Part shown: piece by piece, positions 19,093 through 28,156 of the stretch | Position numbering within the stretch: position 1 is the first letter of the stretch | How the letters are laid out: every line of letters starts with the position of its first letter | Source: Agromyces mediolanus | GTDB lineage: Bacteria > Actinomycetota > Actinomycetes > Actinomycetales > Microbacteriaceae | Assembly (NCBI RefSeq): GCF_023715325.1 | Contig: NZ_JAMBNX010000002.1 | Location: 248,001-312,000, forward strand | Reading direction: 5' to 3' | Length of the DNA: 64,000 nucleotides | The notes under the pieces: model-generated | Seen by the model: only the letters and a program-made list of their open reading frames with translations | Databases searched by the model: none | What the model was told of the DNA's origin: nothing | Position numbers and translations under genes: made by a program

Positions 19093-19881
19093 TCAGCCGG
19101 GGAGCACGCGGGCGAGGAAGGCGCGGGTGCGCTCCTCGCGCGGTGCAGCGAAGAACTCCCGCGACGGTCCCTGCTCCACGATGCGGCCGCCGTCGAGGAA
19201 GACCACCCGGTCGGCGACGTCTCGCGCGAAGGCCATCTCATGCGTCGCCATCAGGATCGTCGTGCCGCCGTCGGCGAGCGAACGGACGAGCGCCAGTACC
19301 TCGCCGACGAGCTCAGGATCGAGGGCGCTCGTCACCTCGTCGAGGAGGAGCAGCTCGGGGCCGGTCGCGAGGGCCCGCACGATCGCGACGCGCTGCTGCT
19401 GCCCGCCCGAGAGGCGGTCGGGGTAGGCCCGCGCGAAGTTGGCCAGGCCGATCGAGGCGAGCAGCTCCTGCCCGCGGCGCTCCGCTTCGGCCTTCGACGT
19501 GCGGTGCACCAGGCGCGAGGCGAGCGTCACGTTGTCGAGCACGCTCAGGTGCGGGAACAGGTTGTAGTGCTGGAAGACGGCGCCGATCCGCGCGCGGACC
19601 GCGTCGGCATCCACTCGCGGATCGCTGATGTCGCGACCCGCGAGCCGGATGACGCCGTCATCGATCGGCTCGAGGAGGTTCGCGGTGCGCAGCAGCGTCG
19701 ACTTGCCCGAGCCGGAGGCGCCGATGAGGGCGACGACCTCGTGCGCGCGCACCTCGAGGTCGACGCCGTCGAGCACGACGTGCTCGCCGTACGCGCGGCG
19801 GACGCCCGAGAGGGCGAGCACGGGCTCGCGCTCGCCCGCGGCCCCGGCGGGCGGCTGCGCCTCGTCGGCCGCGCGGCTCAT
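19093..19881 (-). CDS. Amino-acid ABC transporter ATP-binding protein
   Basis: A 262-residue PAAT-type ATPase (GlnQ/ArtP family). Walker A GASGSGKST, Q-loop VFQHYNLFPHLSVLDN, signature LSGGQQQRVAI, Walker B LLLLDEVTSALDPE and switch ATHEM are all intact. The signature and VTSALDPE strongly favour the polar amino-acid subclass. Its ATG overlaps the permease stop (ATGA), and it is the last gene of the three-gene importer SBP-permease-ATPase. Confidence 0.92.
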   Translation of the reverse strand: MSRAADEAQPPAGAAGEREPVLALSGVRRAYGEHVVLDGVDLEVRAHEVVALIGASGSGKSTLLRTANLLEPIDDGVIRLAGRDISDPRVDADAVRARIGAVFQHYNLFPHLSVLDNVTLASRLVHRTSKAEAERRGQELLASIGLANFARAYPDRLSGGQQQRVAIVRALATGPELLLLDEVTSALDPELVGEVLALVRSLADGGTTILMATHEMAFARDVADRVVFLDGGRIVEQGPSREFFAAPREERTRAFLARVLPG

Positions 19882-20744
19882 ACGATGCTCCCGATCTGCT
19901 CGCGCCGCCGCATCCGCGCCGTCACCCAGTCCGTGAGCCGCACCATCGGCAGCGCGAGGAGGACGAACAGCAACCCGGCGACGACGTAGGGCGTGAAGTT
20001 GAAGTAGTGCGCCGTCTCGATCTGCGCCGCCCGCACCGCGTCGACCGCGCCGAGCACCGAGATCAGCCCGACGTCCTTCTGCATCGCGACGAAATCGTTC
20101 ATCAGCGCCGGCGTCACCTTGCGGATCGCTTGCGGTAGCACGACCCGGCGCATCGTCTGCGCGTGACTCAGGCCGAGCGAGCGGGCGGCGAGCCGCTGCG
20201 AGGGGTGCACCGCCTCGATGCCGGCCCGGAACACCTCGGCGACGTACGCGGAGTAGACGAGCACGATCGCGATCGTGCCCCAGACCGCGACCGGCAGCCG
20301 TGGGAAGAACTCGAGCGCGGGCACCCCGTAGCCGACGAGGTAGAGCACGATGAGCAGCGGCACCCCGCGGAAGAGGTCGGTGTAGCCGGCCGCGATCGCT
20401 CGGAGCGGGAAGAACACCGGGCCGCGGAGGGTGCGCAGGGTCGCCAGCGTGATGGCGACGAGCAGCACGCCGACGGCGGCGAAGACGAGCACCTGGAGGT
20501 TCAGCAGCAGCCCCTGGGCGATGCGGGGGAGGGACGCGATCGCGACCTCGGGGTCGAAGAAGGTCTCCGCAACCCGCGCCCACCCCGGCGACCCCAGCAC
20601 CGCCCAGGCGAGCAGGCCGGCGAAGACGAGGGTGCTGAGTGCGCTCACGAGCACCGAGCGCCAGGTCTGCCGACGGCGGAACGCCCGACGGCCGAGCTCG
20701 AGTTCGCTCGGCCGCCAGGCGCCGTCGGGGGATGCTGCGCTCAT
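19878..20744 (-). CDS. Amino-acid ABC transporter permease
   Basis: A 288-residue membrane protein of the HisM/GlnP family with about five to six helices after a basic N-terminus. The EAA loop is present as YVAEVFRAGIEAVHPSQR followed by AARSLGLSHAQTMRRVVLPQA. FRGVPLLIVLYLVGYG is the typical earlier conserved stretch. It follows the binding-protein gene by 40 bp and overlaps the ATPase gene. A single permease suggests a homodimeric channel. Confidence 0.9.
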   Translation of the reverse strand: MSAASPDGAWRPSELELGRRAFRRRQTWRSVLVSALSTLVFAGLLAWAVLGSPGWARVAETFFDPEVAIASLPRIAQGLLLNLQVLVFAAVGVLLVAITLATLRTLRGPVFFPLRAIAAGYTDLFRGVPLLIVLYLVGYGVPALEFFPRLPVAVWGTIAIVLVYSAYVAEVFRAGIEAVHPSQRLAARSLGLSHAQTMRRVVLPQAIRKVTPALMNDFVAMQKDVGLISVLGAVDAVRAAQIETAHYFNFTPYVVAGLLFVLLALPMVRLTDWVTARMRRREQIGSIV

Positions 20745-20784
20745 GCGGCCGCCGGAGCTGAGCCGGCCGGAGCGGCCACGCGGG

Positions 20785-21621
20785 TCACTTGAGGACGGGC
20801 GCCGTGTCGTCGCCGCCGAGCCACTTCGCCGCGAGCTCGTCGAGCGTGCCGTTCTCGCGGAGCGCGTCGACCGCGGCGGTGACCTTCCCGGTCAGCGGGG
20901 AGTCCTTCGCGAGCACGAGGCCGAATTGGTCGCCGCCGCCCGTCGAGGGCAGCTGACCGATGATCTTGCCGCCGTCGAGCTCGGCGCCCGTCAGGTAGAA
21001 CGCGGTCGGCAGGTCGACGACGATCGCGTCGACGGTGCCGCTCTGCAGCGCGAGCTTCGCGTCGTCGTTCGTGTTGAAGATCTGCGCTCCGCCCTCGGGG
21101 GCGATCGTCTCCTCGACCGCGGCGAGGCTCGTCGTGCCGGTCTGCGCGCCGATCTTGAACGGCTTCAGCTCGGCGATCGTCGTCGCGCCGGCCGCGGGGG
21201 AGGCGTCGACCGTGACGACCACCTGCGTGGTCTCGTAGTAGGGCGAGGAGAAGTCGACCGCCTGCTTGCGCTCGTCGGTGACGGAGAACTGCTGGAGGTT
21301 GAAGTCGAAGTCCTTCGGCCCCGGTGCGATGGCCTGCTCGAAGGTGGACCGGACCCAGACGACGTCGTCCTTCGCGAAACCGAGCTCGTCGGCGACCGCG
21401 TAGGCCACGGCCGACTCGAAGCCCTCGCCGGACTCGGGGGCGTCGTCGATCACCCAGGGGAAGTAGGCGGGCTGACCCGTGCCGATCGTGAGCTTGCCGT
21501 CGGTCACGTAGCCCTCGGCGCTCGGGCCGGCGGCCTGGCCGTCACCACCAGCAGTGCAGCCGGCGAGGGCGAGGGCCGCTGCGGCGGCGAGGGCGACGGC
21601 GGTGAGCGTGCGACGGGTCAT
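20785..21621 (-). CDS. Amino-acid ABC transporter substrate-binding lipoprotein
   Basis: A 278-residue family 3 solute-binding protein. The N-terminus has an arginine-containing signal (MTRRTLTAV) and lipobox LALAGC with Cys22. The mature part starts with KLTIGTGQPAYFPWV and has GFESAVAYAVADELG and AVDFSSPYYETTQ. Ligand is a polar amino acid or related compound; specificity cannot be read. GGAAGG 7 nt before ATG 21621 fixes the start. First gene of the importer. Confidence 0.88.
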   Translation of the reverse strand: MTRRTLTAVALAAAAALALAGCTAGGDGQAAGPSAEGYVTDGKLTIGTGQPAYFPWVIDDAPESGEGFESAVAYAVADELGFAKDDVVWVRSTFEQAIAPGPKDFDFNLQQFSVTDERKQAVDFSSPYYETTQVVVTVDASPAAGATTIAELKPFKIGAQTGTTSLAAVEETIAPEGGAQIFNTNDDAKLALQSGTVDAIVVDLPTAFYLTGAELDGGKIIGQLPSTGGGDQFGLVLAKDSPLTGKVTAAVDALRENGTLDELAAKWLGGDDTAPVLK

Positions 21622-21711
21622 GGCTGGGCCTTCCGATCGGGATGGCTCAAGCTTGGCCGAACTCGCCGGATTCCGCAGCACGCATGGCGTCGTATGACAT
21701 CGCGACGCGGC

Positions 21712-21717
21712 TAGGCT
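21712..21717 (+). promoter_or_regulatory. -10 box TAGGCT for leaderless glycosyltransferase gene
   Basis: TAGGCT, 7 nt, then ATG 21725. Confidence 0.5.
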
Positions 21718-21724
21718 CTGAGCC

Positions 21725-23044
21725 ATGCCGGTTCGGGTGGGGGGTCGTCGCGCGAGCCGTGGCATCCGCCGTCTCCTCGCCGGACGGGGCGCGATCTGGA
21801 TTGCCTTCGCGCTCGTGCACGCCGGGCTCGTCGCGCTGAACCTGTTCGCGCCCGGGCTGCCGCTCGGTGACGTGACGGGCGTCTACCGGGTCTGGGCGGA
21901 GAACGCGGCGCACGGGTACGCGCGGATGGGGATCGACCTGCCGTGGGTCTACCCGATCCTCGCCTTCGCCCCGATGGCGGTCTCGCTCGCCTTCGGCGGG
22001 GAGTGGTTCGGCGAGACGTGGCTCGCCCTGGTGACGCTGCTGAACGGCATCACCCTGTCGGTGCTGCTGGGCCGCGCGGCGCTCTCGCGGCACCGCCGGC
22101 TCGCCGCCTGGTGGTGGCTCTGCTTCCTCGCCCTGCTCGGTCCGATCGCGCTCGGGCGGATCGACGCCGTGACCGTGCCCTTCGCCATGCTCGGGCTGCT
22201 CTTCGCCGCCGGGCGGCCACGCGTCGCGGCGGTGCTGCTCACCGTCGGCGCGTGGATCAAGGTGTGGCCGGCGGCGCTCGTCGCGGCGCTCGTCGTGGTG
22301 CTCCGTCGTCGCGCCGAGGTCGCGATGATCGCGCTCGCGCTGAGTTTCGGCATCCTCGCGGTGAGCCTCGTGGCCGGCGCCGGGGCCAACGCGGTCGGCT
22401 TCATCTGGGAGCAGGCGGGCCGGGGCCTGCAGGTCGAGGCGCCGCTCGCGGTGCTCTGGCTGTGGGGGATCGTCGCCGGCGCCCCGGGCGTGCACGTGTC
22501 GTACGACCGCGAGATCCTGACCTACCAGGTGTACGGTCCGGGGGTCGAGGTGGCGGCCTGGCTCACGACGCCGCTGCTCGCCGTGGGGGTCGCGGCCGTG
22601 CTCGCCGTCGGCATCCGCGCCGTCCGTCGCGGGGCGCCGCTCGGCCGACTGCTGCCGCCGCTCGCCCTCGCCTTCGTCGTCGTGCTGCTGCTCGGCAACA
22701 AGGTCGGCTCGCCGCAGTTCGTCACCTGGCTCGCGGCACCCGTCGTGCTCGGACTCGTGCTGCGTTCCGCACGCTTCACGGTGCCCGCCCTCCTCGCGGC
22801 CGGCGCCGCGCTGATCACCCACGTCATCTACCCGTACTGGTACGGCTGGCTGCTCGTCGCAGACCCGGCGTTCGTGCTGCTCCTCACCGGGAAGGTGGTG
22901 CTGCTCGCCCTCCTGCTCGTGTGGGCGCTGCGGCGGCTGTGGCAGGCTGGGAACCGGGTCGCGCTCCCGGCGGGATACCCGATCGCTGTCGATGGAGTCA
23001 CGGTCGAGTCTCGGGCGGGCGATCGACGGGAGGGACTGAGATGA
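21725..23044 (+). CDS. GT87-like polyprenol-phosphate-dependent glycosyltransferase
   Basis: A 439-residue integral membrane protein with about ten helices, of the DUF2029/GT-C alpha-1,2-mannosyltransferase type. Supporting segments are ALGRIDAVTVPFAMLGLLF (acidic residue in a loop, typical of GT-C) and GAWIKVWPAALVAAL (the W-x-K-x-x-P motif of GT87). Such enzymes extend lipoglycans or cell-wall glycans using polyprenyl-phospho-mannose on the outer face of the membrane. The donor and acceptor cannot be read. The stop overlaps the next gene by ATGA. Confidence 0.75.
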   Translation: MPVRVGGRRASRGIRRLLAGRGAIWIAFALVHAGLVALNLFAPGLPLGDVTGVYRVWAENAAHGYARMGIDLPWVYPILAFAPMAVSLAFGGEWFGETWLALVTLLNGITLSVLLGRAALSRHRRLAAWWWLCFLALLGPIALGRIDAVTVPFAMLGLLFAAGRPRVAAVLLTVGAWIKVWPAALVAALVVVLRRRAEVAMIALALSFGILAVSLVAGAGANAVGFIWEQAGRGLQVEAPLAVLWLWGIVAGAPGVHVSYDREILTYQVYGPGVEVAAWLTTPLLAVGVAAVLAVGIRAVRRGAPLGRLLPPLALAFVVVLLLGNKVGSPQFVTWLAAPVVLGLVLRSARFTVPALLAAGAALITHVIYPYWYGWLLVADPAFVLLLTGKVVLLALLLVWALRRLWQAGNRVALPAGYPIAVDGVTVESRAGDRREGLR

Positions 23045-23391
23045 TCCGCGTACTGCGGGACAGCGAGGAGTGGGACTCCCCGCATCTCGAGCTGCTCCAA
23101 TCGAACATTCTGGAGCAGCTCGACGCGGAGAACATGCTCTGCGACCTGGGGCTCGAGGCCGACGCCCTGGAGAGACTGGCCTGGGCCCTGACGGCGAACA
23201 TCCAGTATGCGTTCGACGTGCGTTGGGCGCCGAAGTGGGTGCCGAAGGGGTCCCCGCACATCTGGGGCCAGTGGGACCAAACATTCGCACGGTGCAACGA
23301 GTGCCTCGCCGAGAGCCCTGCGCTCGCCTCGGAGAACCAGGCAAAGGCGTGGTTCTCCTCGCACCGGGTGATTCACGAGAACACGGAGTAG
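23041..23391 (+). CDS. Small hypothetical protein with a CNEC motif
   Basis: A 116-residue soluble protein I do not recognise. It has Cys34, Cys85 and Cys88 (FARCNECL), and an unusual tryptophan-rich stretch (VRWAPKWVPKGSPHIWGQW, about 60-78). A GGGAGG Shine-Dalgarno precedes ATG 23041, which overlaps the stop of the upstream glycosyltransferase (ATGA). Codons such as AGA, TAT, ACA and ATT occur, so base use is less GC-biased than in neighbours, which may mean recent arrival or low expression. Confidence 0.62.
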   Translation: MIRVLRDSEEWDSPHLELLQSNILEQLDAENMLCDLGLEADALERLAWALTANIQYAFDVRWAPKWVPKGSPHIWGQWDQTFARCNECLAESPALASENQAKAWFSSHRVIHENTE

Positions 23392-23400
23392 GGAGCAGAC

Positions 23401-23706
23401 ATGCTGGTGGCATTCTCAGTCGCGCCGAGCGGCACGGGCCGGAGCGACGGGTCGGTGCACGACGCCGTCGCGGCGGCGGTGAAGATCGTGCGGGAGTCCG
23501 GGCTGCCGAACCGCACCACCTCAATGTTCACCGAGATCGAGGGGGAGTGGGACGAGGTCTTCGACGTGGTCCGGCGGGCGACCGAGGCCGTCGGTGCGTA
23601 CGGCTCGCGCGTCTCGCTCGTGCTGAAGGCCGACATCCGCCCGGGCTACGCCGGGGAGCTCGACGCGAAGGTCGAGCGGCTGGAGCAGGCGATCGACGAG
23701 TCGTAG
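23401..23706 (+). CDS. MTH1187/YqgV-family thiamine-binding-like protein
   Basis: A 101-residue single-domain ferredoxin-like protein of the former DUF77 family: MLVAFSVAPSGTGRSDGSV at the start, GLPNRTTSMFTEIEGEWDEVF in the middle and VSLVLKADIRPG near the end. Family members bind thiamine or a related pyrimidine. GGGAGC 5 nt before the ATG is the ribosome site. It follows the CNEC protein by 9 bp and is the last gene of the unit; a CGGATGCC hairpin follows. Confidence 0.78.
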   Translation: MLVAFSVAPSGTGRSDGSVHDAVAAAVKIVRESGLPNRTTSMFTEIEGEWDEVFDVVRRATEAVGAYGSRVSLVLKADIRPGYAGELDAKVERLEQAIDES

Positions 23707-23709
23707 CAG

Positions 23710-23750
23710 GCGGATGCCGCGAACGCACGACGGCGGATGACGGCATCCGC
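23710..23750. terminator. Hairpin after the thiamine-binding-like gene
   Basis: GCGGATGCCG (23710-23719) and CGGCATCCGC (23741-23750) form a perfect 10-bp stem with a 21-nt loop, 3 nt past the stop codon. The arms are the recurring octamer in inverted orientation. Confidence 0.55.
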
Positions 23751-23786
23751 TTGTCGAATCGATTCGAGGCGTGGCAGAATCGCCGA

Positions 23787-25064
23787 GTGATCCCCGACTC
23801 CTCCGGGCCGACGACGCTGTCGCCGGCCCGTCTTCGTTTCGCGCTGCTGGCGCTCGCCCTCGGCGGCTTCGGCATCGGCGCCACCGAGTTCGTCGCGATG
23901 GGCCTGCTCCCCGACATCGCGGGCGACCTGCTGCCCGGCCTCGCCGCCACCTCGCCCGACGAGGCGAACGCGCAGGCCGGCTGGCTCATCTCGGCGTACG
24001 CCCTCGGGGTCGTCGTGGGTGCGCCCACGATCGCCGCGGCGGCCGCGAAGTGGCCGCGCAAGCGGCTGCTGCTGGCGCTCGCCGCCTGGTTCGCCCTCGG
24101 CACGCTCGCCTCGGCGCTGCTGCCGAGCTTCGGCCTGGTGCTCGTCGCCCGCTTCGTCGCGGCCCTGCCGCACGGCGCGTACTTCGGCATCGCCTCGCTC
24201 GTCGCGGCGAGCCTGATGGGTCCGGGCAAGCGCGCCCGCGGCGTCGCGCTCGTGCTCTCGGGGCTCACCATCGCGAACGTCGTCGGCGTGCCGAGCATCA
24301 CCTGGCTCGGGCAGCTCGCCGGCTGGCGGATCGCCTACCTCGCCGTCGCCGTGATCTTCGTGCTCACCTTCCTCGCCATCGCCGCGGCGGTGCCGTGGCA
24401 GGCGGGGGACCCCGCGGCGAGCATCCGTCGGGAGCTCGGGGCATTCCGCCGCTCGCAGGTGTGGTTCGCGATCGCGATCGGCGCGATCGGCTTCGGCGGC
24501 TTCTTCGCGATGTACAGCTACATCGCCCCGCTCGCCACCGAGGTGACGGGGCTCCAGGCGGCCTTCGTGCCCTTCGTGCTCGTCGCCACGGGACTCGGCA
24601 TGACCGTCGGCAACCTCATCGGCGGCCGGCTCGCCGACTGGAGCGTGCGCCGCACCATGTACCTGTTCTTCGTCGCCCTCGCGGCCGCGCTGCTCCTCCT
24701 CGCCCTGACGGCGAGCCATCCGCTCGGCCTGTTCGGCGGGGTGTTCCTCGTCGGCGTGACGTCGTCGGCGCTCGCGCCGACCATCCAGACCCGCCTCATG
24801 GACGTCGCGCGCGACAGCCAATCGATCGCCGCCGCGCTGAACCACTCGGCGCTGAACGTCGGCAACAGCCTGGGCGCGGTGCTCGGCGGGCTCGTGATCG
24901 CCGGCGGCCTCGGCTACCTCGCCCCGATCTGGGTCGGCTTCGCGCTCACGCTTGCGGGCATCGCCCTCGCGTTCGCGAGCTTCGCGCTCGACCGTCGGCG
25001 GATCGGACGTGGCGTCGACGTGCCGTACGCGACGGGCGCAGTCGCGGCGGCCGAGCGGGACTGA
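23787..25064 (+). CDS. MFS transporter, DHA1/AraJ-like
   Basis: A 425-residue 12-helix major facilitator. The N-terminal segment GGFGIGATEFVAMGLLPDIA and the loop GWLISAYALGVVVGAP match the arabinose-efflux/chloramphenicol-resistance-like DHA1 branch. AKWPRKRLLLAL corresponds to the A-motif loop between helices 2 and 3. Substrate unknown; drug or metabolite efflux is likely. The GTG at 23787 follows a CAGAAT box by 6 nt, so the gene appears leaderless. It is monocistronic. Confidence 0.85.
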   Translation: MIPDSSGPTTLSPARLRFALLALALGGFGIGATEFVAMGLLPDIAGDLLPGLAATSPDEANAQAGWLISAYALGVVVGAPTIAAAAAKWPRKRLLLALAAWFALGTLASALLPSFGLVLVARFVAALPHGAYFGIASLVAASLMGPGKRARGVALVLSGLTIANVVGVPSITWLGQLAGWRIAYLAVAVIFVLTFLAIAAAVPWQAGDPAASIRRELGAFRRSQVWFAIAIGAIGFGGFFAMYSYIAPLATEVTGLQAAFVPFVLVATGLGMTVGNLIGGRLADWSVRRTMYLFFVALAAALLLLALTASHPLGLFGGVFLVGVTSSALAPTIQTRLMDVARDSQSIAAALNHSALNVGNSLGAVLGGLVIAGGLGYLAPIWVGFALTLAGIALAFASFALDRRRIGRGVDVPYATGAVAAAERD

Positions 25065-25103
25065 GCGGCGCCGCCGGTCGCGTGCCGCCGGCCGCGCGCC
25101 GCG

Positions 25104-25760
25104 TCAGTCGGTCTGCAGCAGGATGCCGTCAGCGATGGCGCGCTTGCGGAGCGCGACCTTCGTGCCGACGTCGTAGCCGGCGACGCGGTACTTCTCACGG
25201 ATGCGCTTCAGGTAGCTCTTCGCCGTCTCCTCGGAGATGCCGAGCTGGAACGCGACGGCCTTCACCGGCTGCCCGGCGCCGTAGAGCGCCATGACGCGCC
25301 GCTCCTGCGCGGAGAGCTTCGGGGCCTGCACCGCGTCGGCGTCGGCGAGCGTCGTCTCGAGCTCCGGCGTGATGTACGAGTCGCCGAGCCGCGCCGCCCG
25401 GATCGCCTCGACGATGGTCTCGACCGGCTCCGACTTCACGAGGTACCCGAGCGCACCGGCGTTCAACGCCTCCCGCACCACCGCGGGCTCCGAGTAGGTG
25501 CTCATCAGCATCGTCTGCACGCCGGCGGACTTCAGCATCGACAGCTTCAGGGAGACCGGGATGTTGTCGCGCAGGTCGAGGTCGAGGAGCACGACGTCGG
25601 CCGGGAACTCCGGATGCGCGAGCAGCTCCGACCAGGACGGCACCGCGGCGACGAGCTGGATGTCGGGCGCGGCACCGCGCAGCCACTCGGATAGGGCGCC
25701 GAGCAGCATGCGGTGATCGTCGACGATCGCCAGGCGGATCGGTGTGGCCGGTTCAGGCAT
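25104..25760 (-). CDS. NarL/FixJ-family response regulator (LuxR HTH)
   Basis: A 218-residue regulator. The receiver domain has Asp14/Asp15, phospho-acceptor Asp60 (DVVLLDLDL), Ser88 and Lys109 (YLVKS). The C-terminal HTH contains LSAQERRVMALYGAGQPVKAVAFQLGISEETAKSYLK and IREKYRVAG. GAGGGGAAG precedes ATG 25760. It is the last gene of a three-gene operon; the upstream stop and this start abut (TGAATG). It should be phosphorylated by the kinase encoded at 27002-28156. Confidence 0.9.
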   Translation of the reverse strand: MPEPATPIRLAIVDDHRMLLGALSEWLRGAAPDIQLVAAVPSWSELLAHPEFPADVVLLDLDLRDNIPVSLKLSMLKSAGVQTMLMSTYSEPAVVREALNAGALGYLVKSEPVETIVEAIRAARLGDSYITPELETTLADADAVQAPKLSAQERRVMALYGAGQPVKAVAFQLGISEETAKSYLKRIREKYRVAGYDVGTKVALRKRAIADGILLQTD

Positions 25761-27005
25761 TCATCTTCCCCTCGTTCGGGCGCTTCGAGGCGCCGAAGCG
25801 GCTGCCGGGGCGTTCGGGTCGACCGGGCAGACGAGTTCGATCCTGATCGAATCCGACGCGGACACGACCTCGTGACTTCCGAGACTACCGAGTGCATCCC
25901 AGATGGCGGGGTCCAGATGACGCCGCGCCACGCCGGAGACCTCGATCTCGATCGCGAGCGGGCCGCGTTCGTCGTCGTCGAACGGCTCGCTGCGGACCCG
26001 GACGACGACCCTCGCCCCCGCCGCCCGGCGCGGGCGGCGCTCGCCCGCGATCAGCCAGAGCGCGAGCAGGAGGCCGTCGCGCTGCGCCGGGGCGAGGACG
26101 CCCGCGTCGCCCTCCGCATCGTCGATCGTGACGCGGCGGCTGAGGTACGCCGACTCGGTGACGGCGTGCTTCAGCCAGGTGTCGCTGCGGCCCTCGATGA
26201 GACGCACGCGGAGTTTCGCCGCGAGCGCGGCCGCCCGGAGGGCCGCATCGGTCGGCAGCGGGATCGGCAGGCGCCCCGAGCCGACGTCTTCGAGCAGAGA
26301 CTCGGCGTCGAAGTCGAGCCGGGCGAGCTCCTCGGACGCGCGCATGCCGACGGCACTCCGCGGGGTCTGCACGGTGCTCTGCACGAGGGAGAGGTCGAGC
26401 TCGCGCCCGACGAGGCGACGGAAGCCCACGATCGCGAGCGCGGCGACGACGACCGGCAGCACGGCGGACACCGCCACGGCGACGCCCACCACGACGAGCG
26501 AGCCCGCGGCGGGCAGCTGCACGAGCGCGGCGATCGCGATCGCCGCGCCGATGACCCCGGCGACCGCGACGGGGACCCGCCGGCCGCGCAGCGTCGTCAC
26601 GGGCATCAGGACGACGGCGGATGCCGCGGCCGCCGTCGGCGCGATGCCAAGATCGAGCAGCCCCTGGGTCGCGACGAGGTCGAGGCCGACGGGCACCGCG
26701 AGCGCGGTGAACAGGGCGAGGTAGACCCACGCCGGCATCCGCGGCGAGAAGAGCCGGGAGACGACCCCGCCGGCGAGGATCACCGCGAGCGCGATCCAGC
26801 CCGCCCAGGGGTCGCGGCCCGCCGGATAGGCGCCCGCCGTGGCGAGGAGATGCACGAGGTGGCCGACGACGAGCACGGCGGCGGCGATCGTGATGCCGGC
26901 CGACATCCGCCGCCCGCCGTGCCGCTCGCGCATGTCGACGGCGGCGCGGGCCGAGCGGGCCGGGCGCCGGAAGGAGCGTTCGATGGTGGTGTGCAGTCCG
27001 CTCAT
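25761..27005 (-). CDS. Membrane protein resembling a degenerate sensor kinase
   Basis: A 414-residue protein with about six transmembrane segments (about 34-215) and a soluble C-terminal part. The layout is that of a DesK-type kinase, but I find no LHD phospho-site and no N- or G-box for ATP. The C-terminal part has ESAYLSRRVTIDDAEGDAG and ends in Ala/Pro/Arg-rich residues. It lies between an intact kinase and the response regulator with overlapping ends on both sides (ATGA and TGAATG), so it probably takes part in the same signalling, as a ligand sensor or pseudokinase. Confidence 0.6.
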   Translation of the reverse strand: MSGLHTTIERSFRRPARSARAAVDMRERHGGRRMSAGITIAAAVLVVGHLVHLLATAGAYPAGRDPWAGWIALAVILAGGVVSRLFSPRMPAWVYLALFTALAVPVGLDLVATQGLLDLGIAPTAAAASAVVLMPVTTLRGRRVPVAVAGVIGAAIAIAALVQLPAAGSLVVVGVAVAVSAVLPVVVAALAIVGFRRLVGRELDLSLVQSTVQTPRSAVGMRASEELARLDFDAESLLEDVGSGRLPIPLPTDAALRAAALAAKLRVRLIEGRSDTWLKHAVTESAYLSRRVTIDDAEGDAGVLAPAQRDGLLLALWLIAGERRPRRAAGARVVVRVRSEPFDDDERGPLAIEIEVSGVARRHLDPAIWDALGSLGSHEVVSASDSIRIELVCPVDPNAPAAASAPRSARTRGR

Positions 27006-28156
27006 GGCTTCGGCACCTCGAGCATGACGGTCGTGCCGGCTCCGGGGGAGGAGAACACTCTGGCGCGCCCCCCGACGGCGTGCAGCCGGCCGACGACGGA
27101 CTCGGCGAAGCCCAGCCGGCCGGGCTCGACCGCGTCGGTCTGGAAGCCGCTGCCGGCATCCGTGATCATCGCGCGCACCGCGCGCTCGTCGTCGGTCACC
27201 GTGACGTCCGCTTCGTTCACGCCCGAGTGGCGACGCACGTTCTCGAGGCACTCGCCGAGCGCGCCGAGCAGCGCGTCGAGGCTGTCGCGGGGGAGCAGCA
27301 GCTGGCCAGCCCCGTGCCAGTTCACGTCGAGCCCCATCCGGGCGAAACGCTGGCGGACGGACTCGAAGGTCGAGCCGAGCGCGTCCTCGTCGGCCTCCGG
27401 GGCGTACATCGGGTGCGAGCCGACCTCGAGCGGCACGCCCAGGCGCAGCTGGCGCAGAAGGCGCGCGTCGTCGCGGGCCTGATCGCGGAGCGCGGACTGC
27501 CCGACGCCGACCCCGGAGTGCGCGAGGAGGCTGAGGGTGGCGAGCACGGTGTCGTGGAGGAGGCGGGCATCCTGGCGCTGCTGGGACTCCGCTTCGCTCG
27601 CGAGCCGCTCGGCCTCGTGCGCGCGACCCACCTCCGAGATCCGATCGGCCGCGCGGTCGATCGACTGCGCGGTCCAGGTCGCGAGCAGGCTGCACGCGGC
27701 CCAGCCGGCGATCGCGGCGACGATCGGCAGCAGCGAACCGCGACCGGCCACGGCGCCGAACCAGACGGCGATGACGACGAGCGCGCCGAGGCTCGCGACG
27801 AGGAGCTGCCCGTGCCGCCGCGGGACGAGGGTCAGGGCGAGCGCGGCGGTCGCGGCTCCGGCGAGGGCGGCGATGGCCGTCGACCCGGCCGGCCCCGGGG
27901 TGTCGAGCCCGATGAGGAGGATGGCGGCCACGCCGGCGGCGACCGCGCCGAGCGCCGGGCCGAGCTCGCCGCGCTCCGTGTGCAGCACGATCGCGCCGGC
28001 CACGAGCAGGGTCAGCACGATGGCCACGATCCGGGCGACGAGGCCGGTGGAGTCGGGGACGAGCAGGCACAGCACCGCACCGGCGCACCCGGAGAGGCCG
28101 GTCAGCCGCGCGAGCCGGGCGAGGAGCCGGTCGCGTTCGTTGTGGATGCGATGCAC
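27002..28156 (-). CDS. DesK/NarX-type sensor histidine kinase
   Basis: A 384-residue kinase with five to six helices (about 18-160), a HisKA_3 domain with RQDARLLHDTVLATLSLLA (phospho-acceptor His201) and a HATPase domain with LGECLENVRRHSG (N-box) and DAGSGFQ / PGAGTTVMLEVP (G-boxes). I place the start at GTG 28156, preceded by GAGGAAG; the frame continues open upstream but with no good start. Its stop overlaps the next gene (ATGA). It is the phospho-donor of the three-gene system. Confidence 0.82.
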   Translation of the reverse strand: MHRIHNERDRLLARLARLTGLSGCAGAVLCLLVPDSTGLVARIVAIVLTLLVAGAIVLHTERGELGPALGAVAAGVAAILLIGLDTPGPAGSTAIAALAGAATAALALTLVPRRHGQLLVASLGALVVIAVWFGAVAGRGSLLPIVAAIAGWAACSLLATWTAQSIDRAADRISEVGRAHEAERLASEAESQQRQDARLLHDTVLATLSLLAHSGVGVGQSALRDQARDDARLLRQLRLGVPLEVGSHPMYAPEADEDALGSTFESVRQRFARMGLDVNWHGAGQLLLPRDSLDALLGALGECLENVRRHSGVNEADVTVTDDERAVRAMITDAGSGFQTDAVEPGRLGFAESVVGRLHAVGGRARVFSSPGAGTTVMLEVPKP

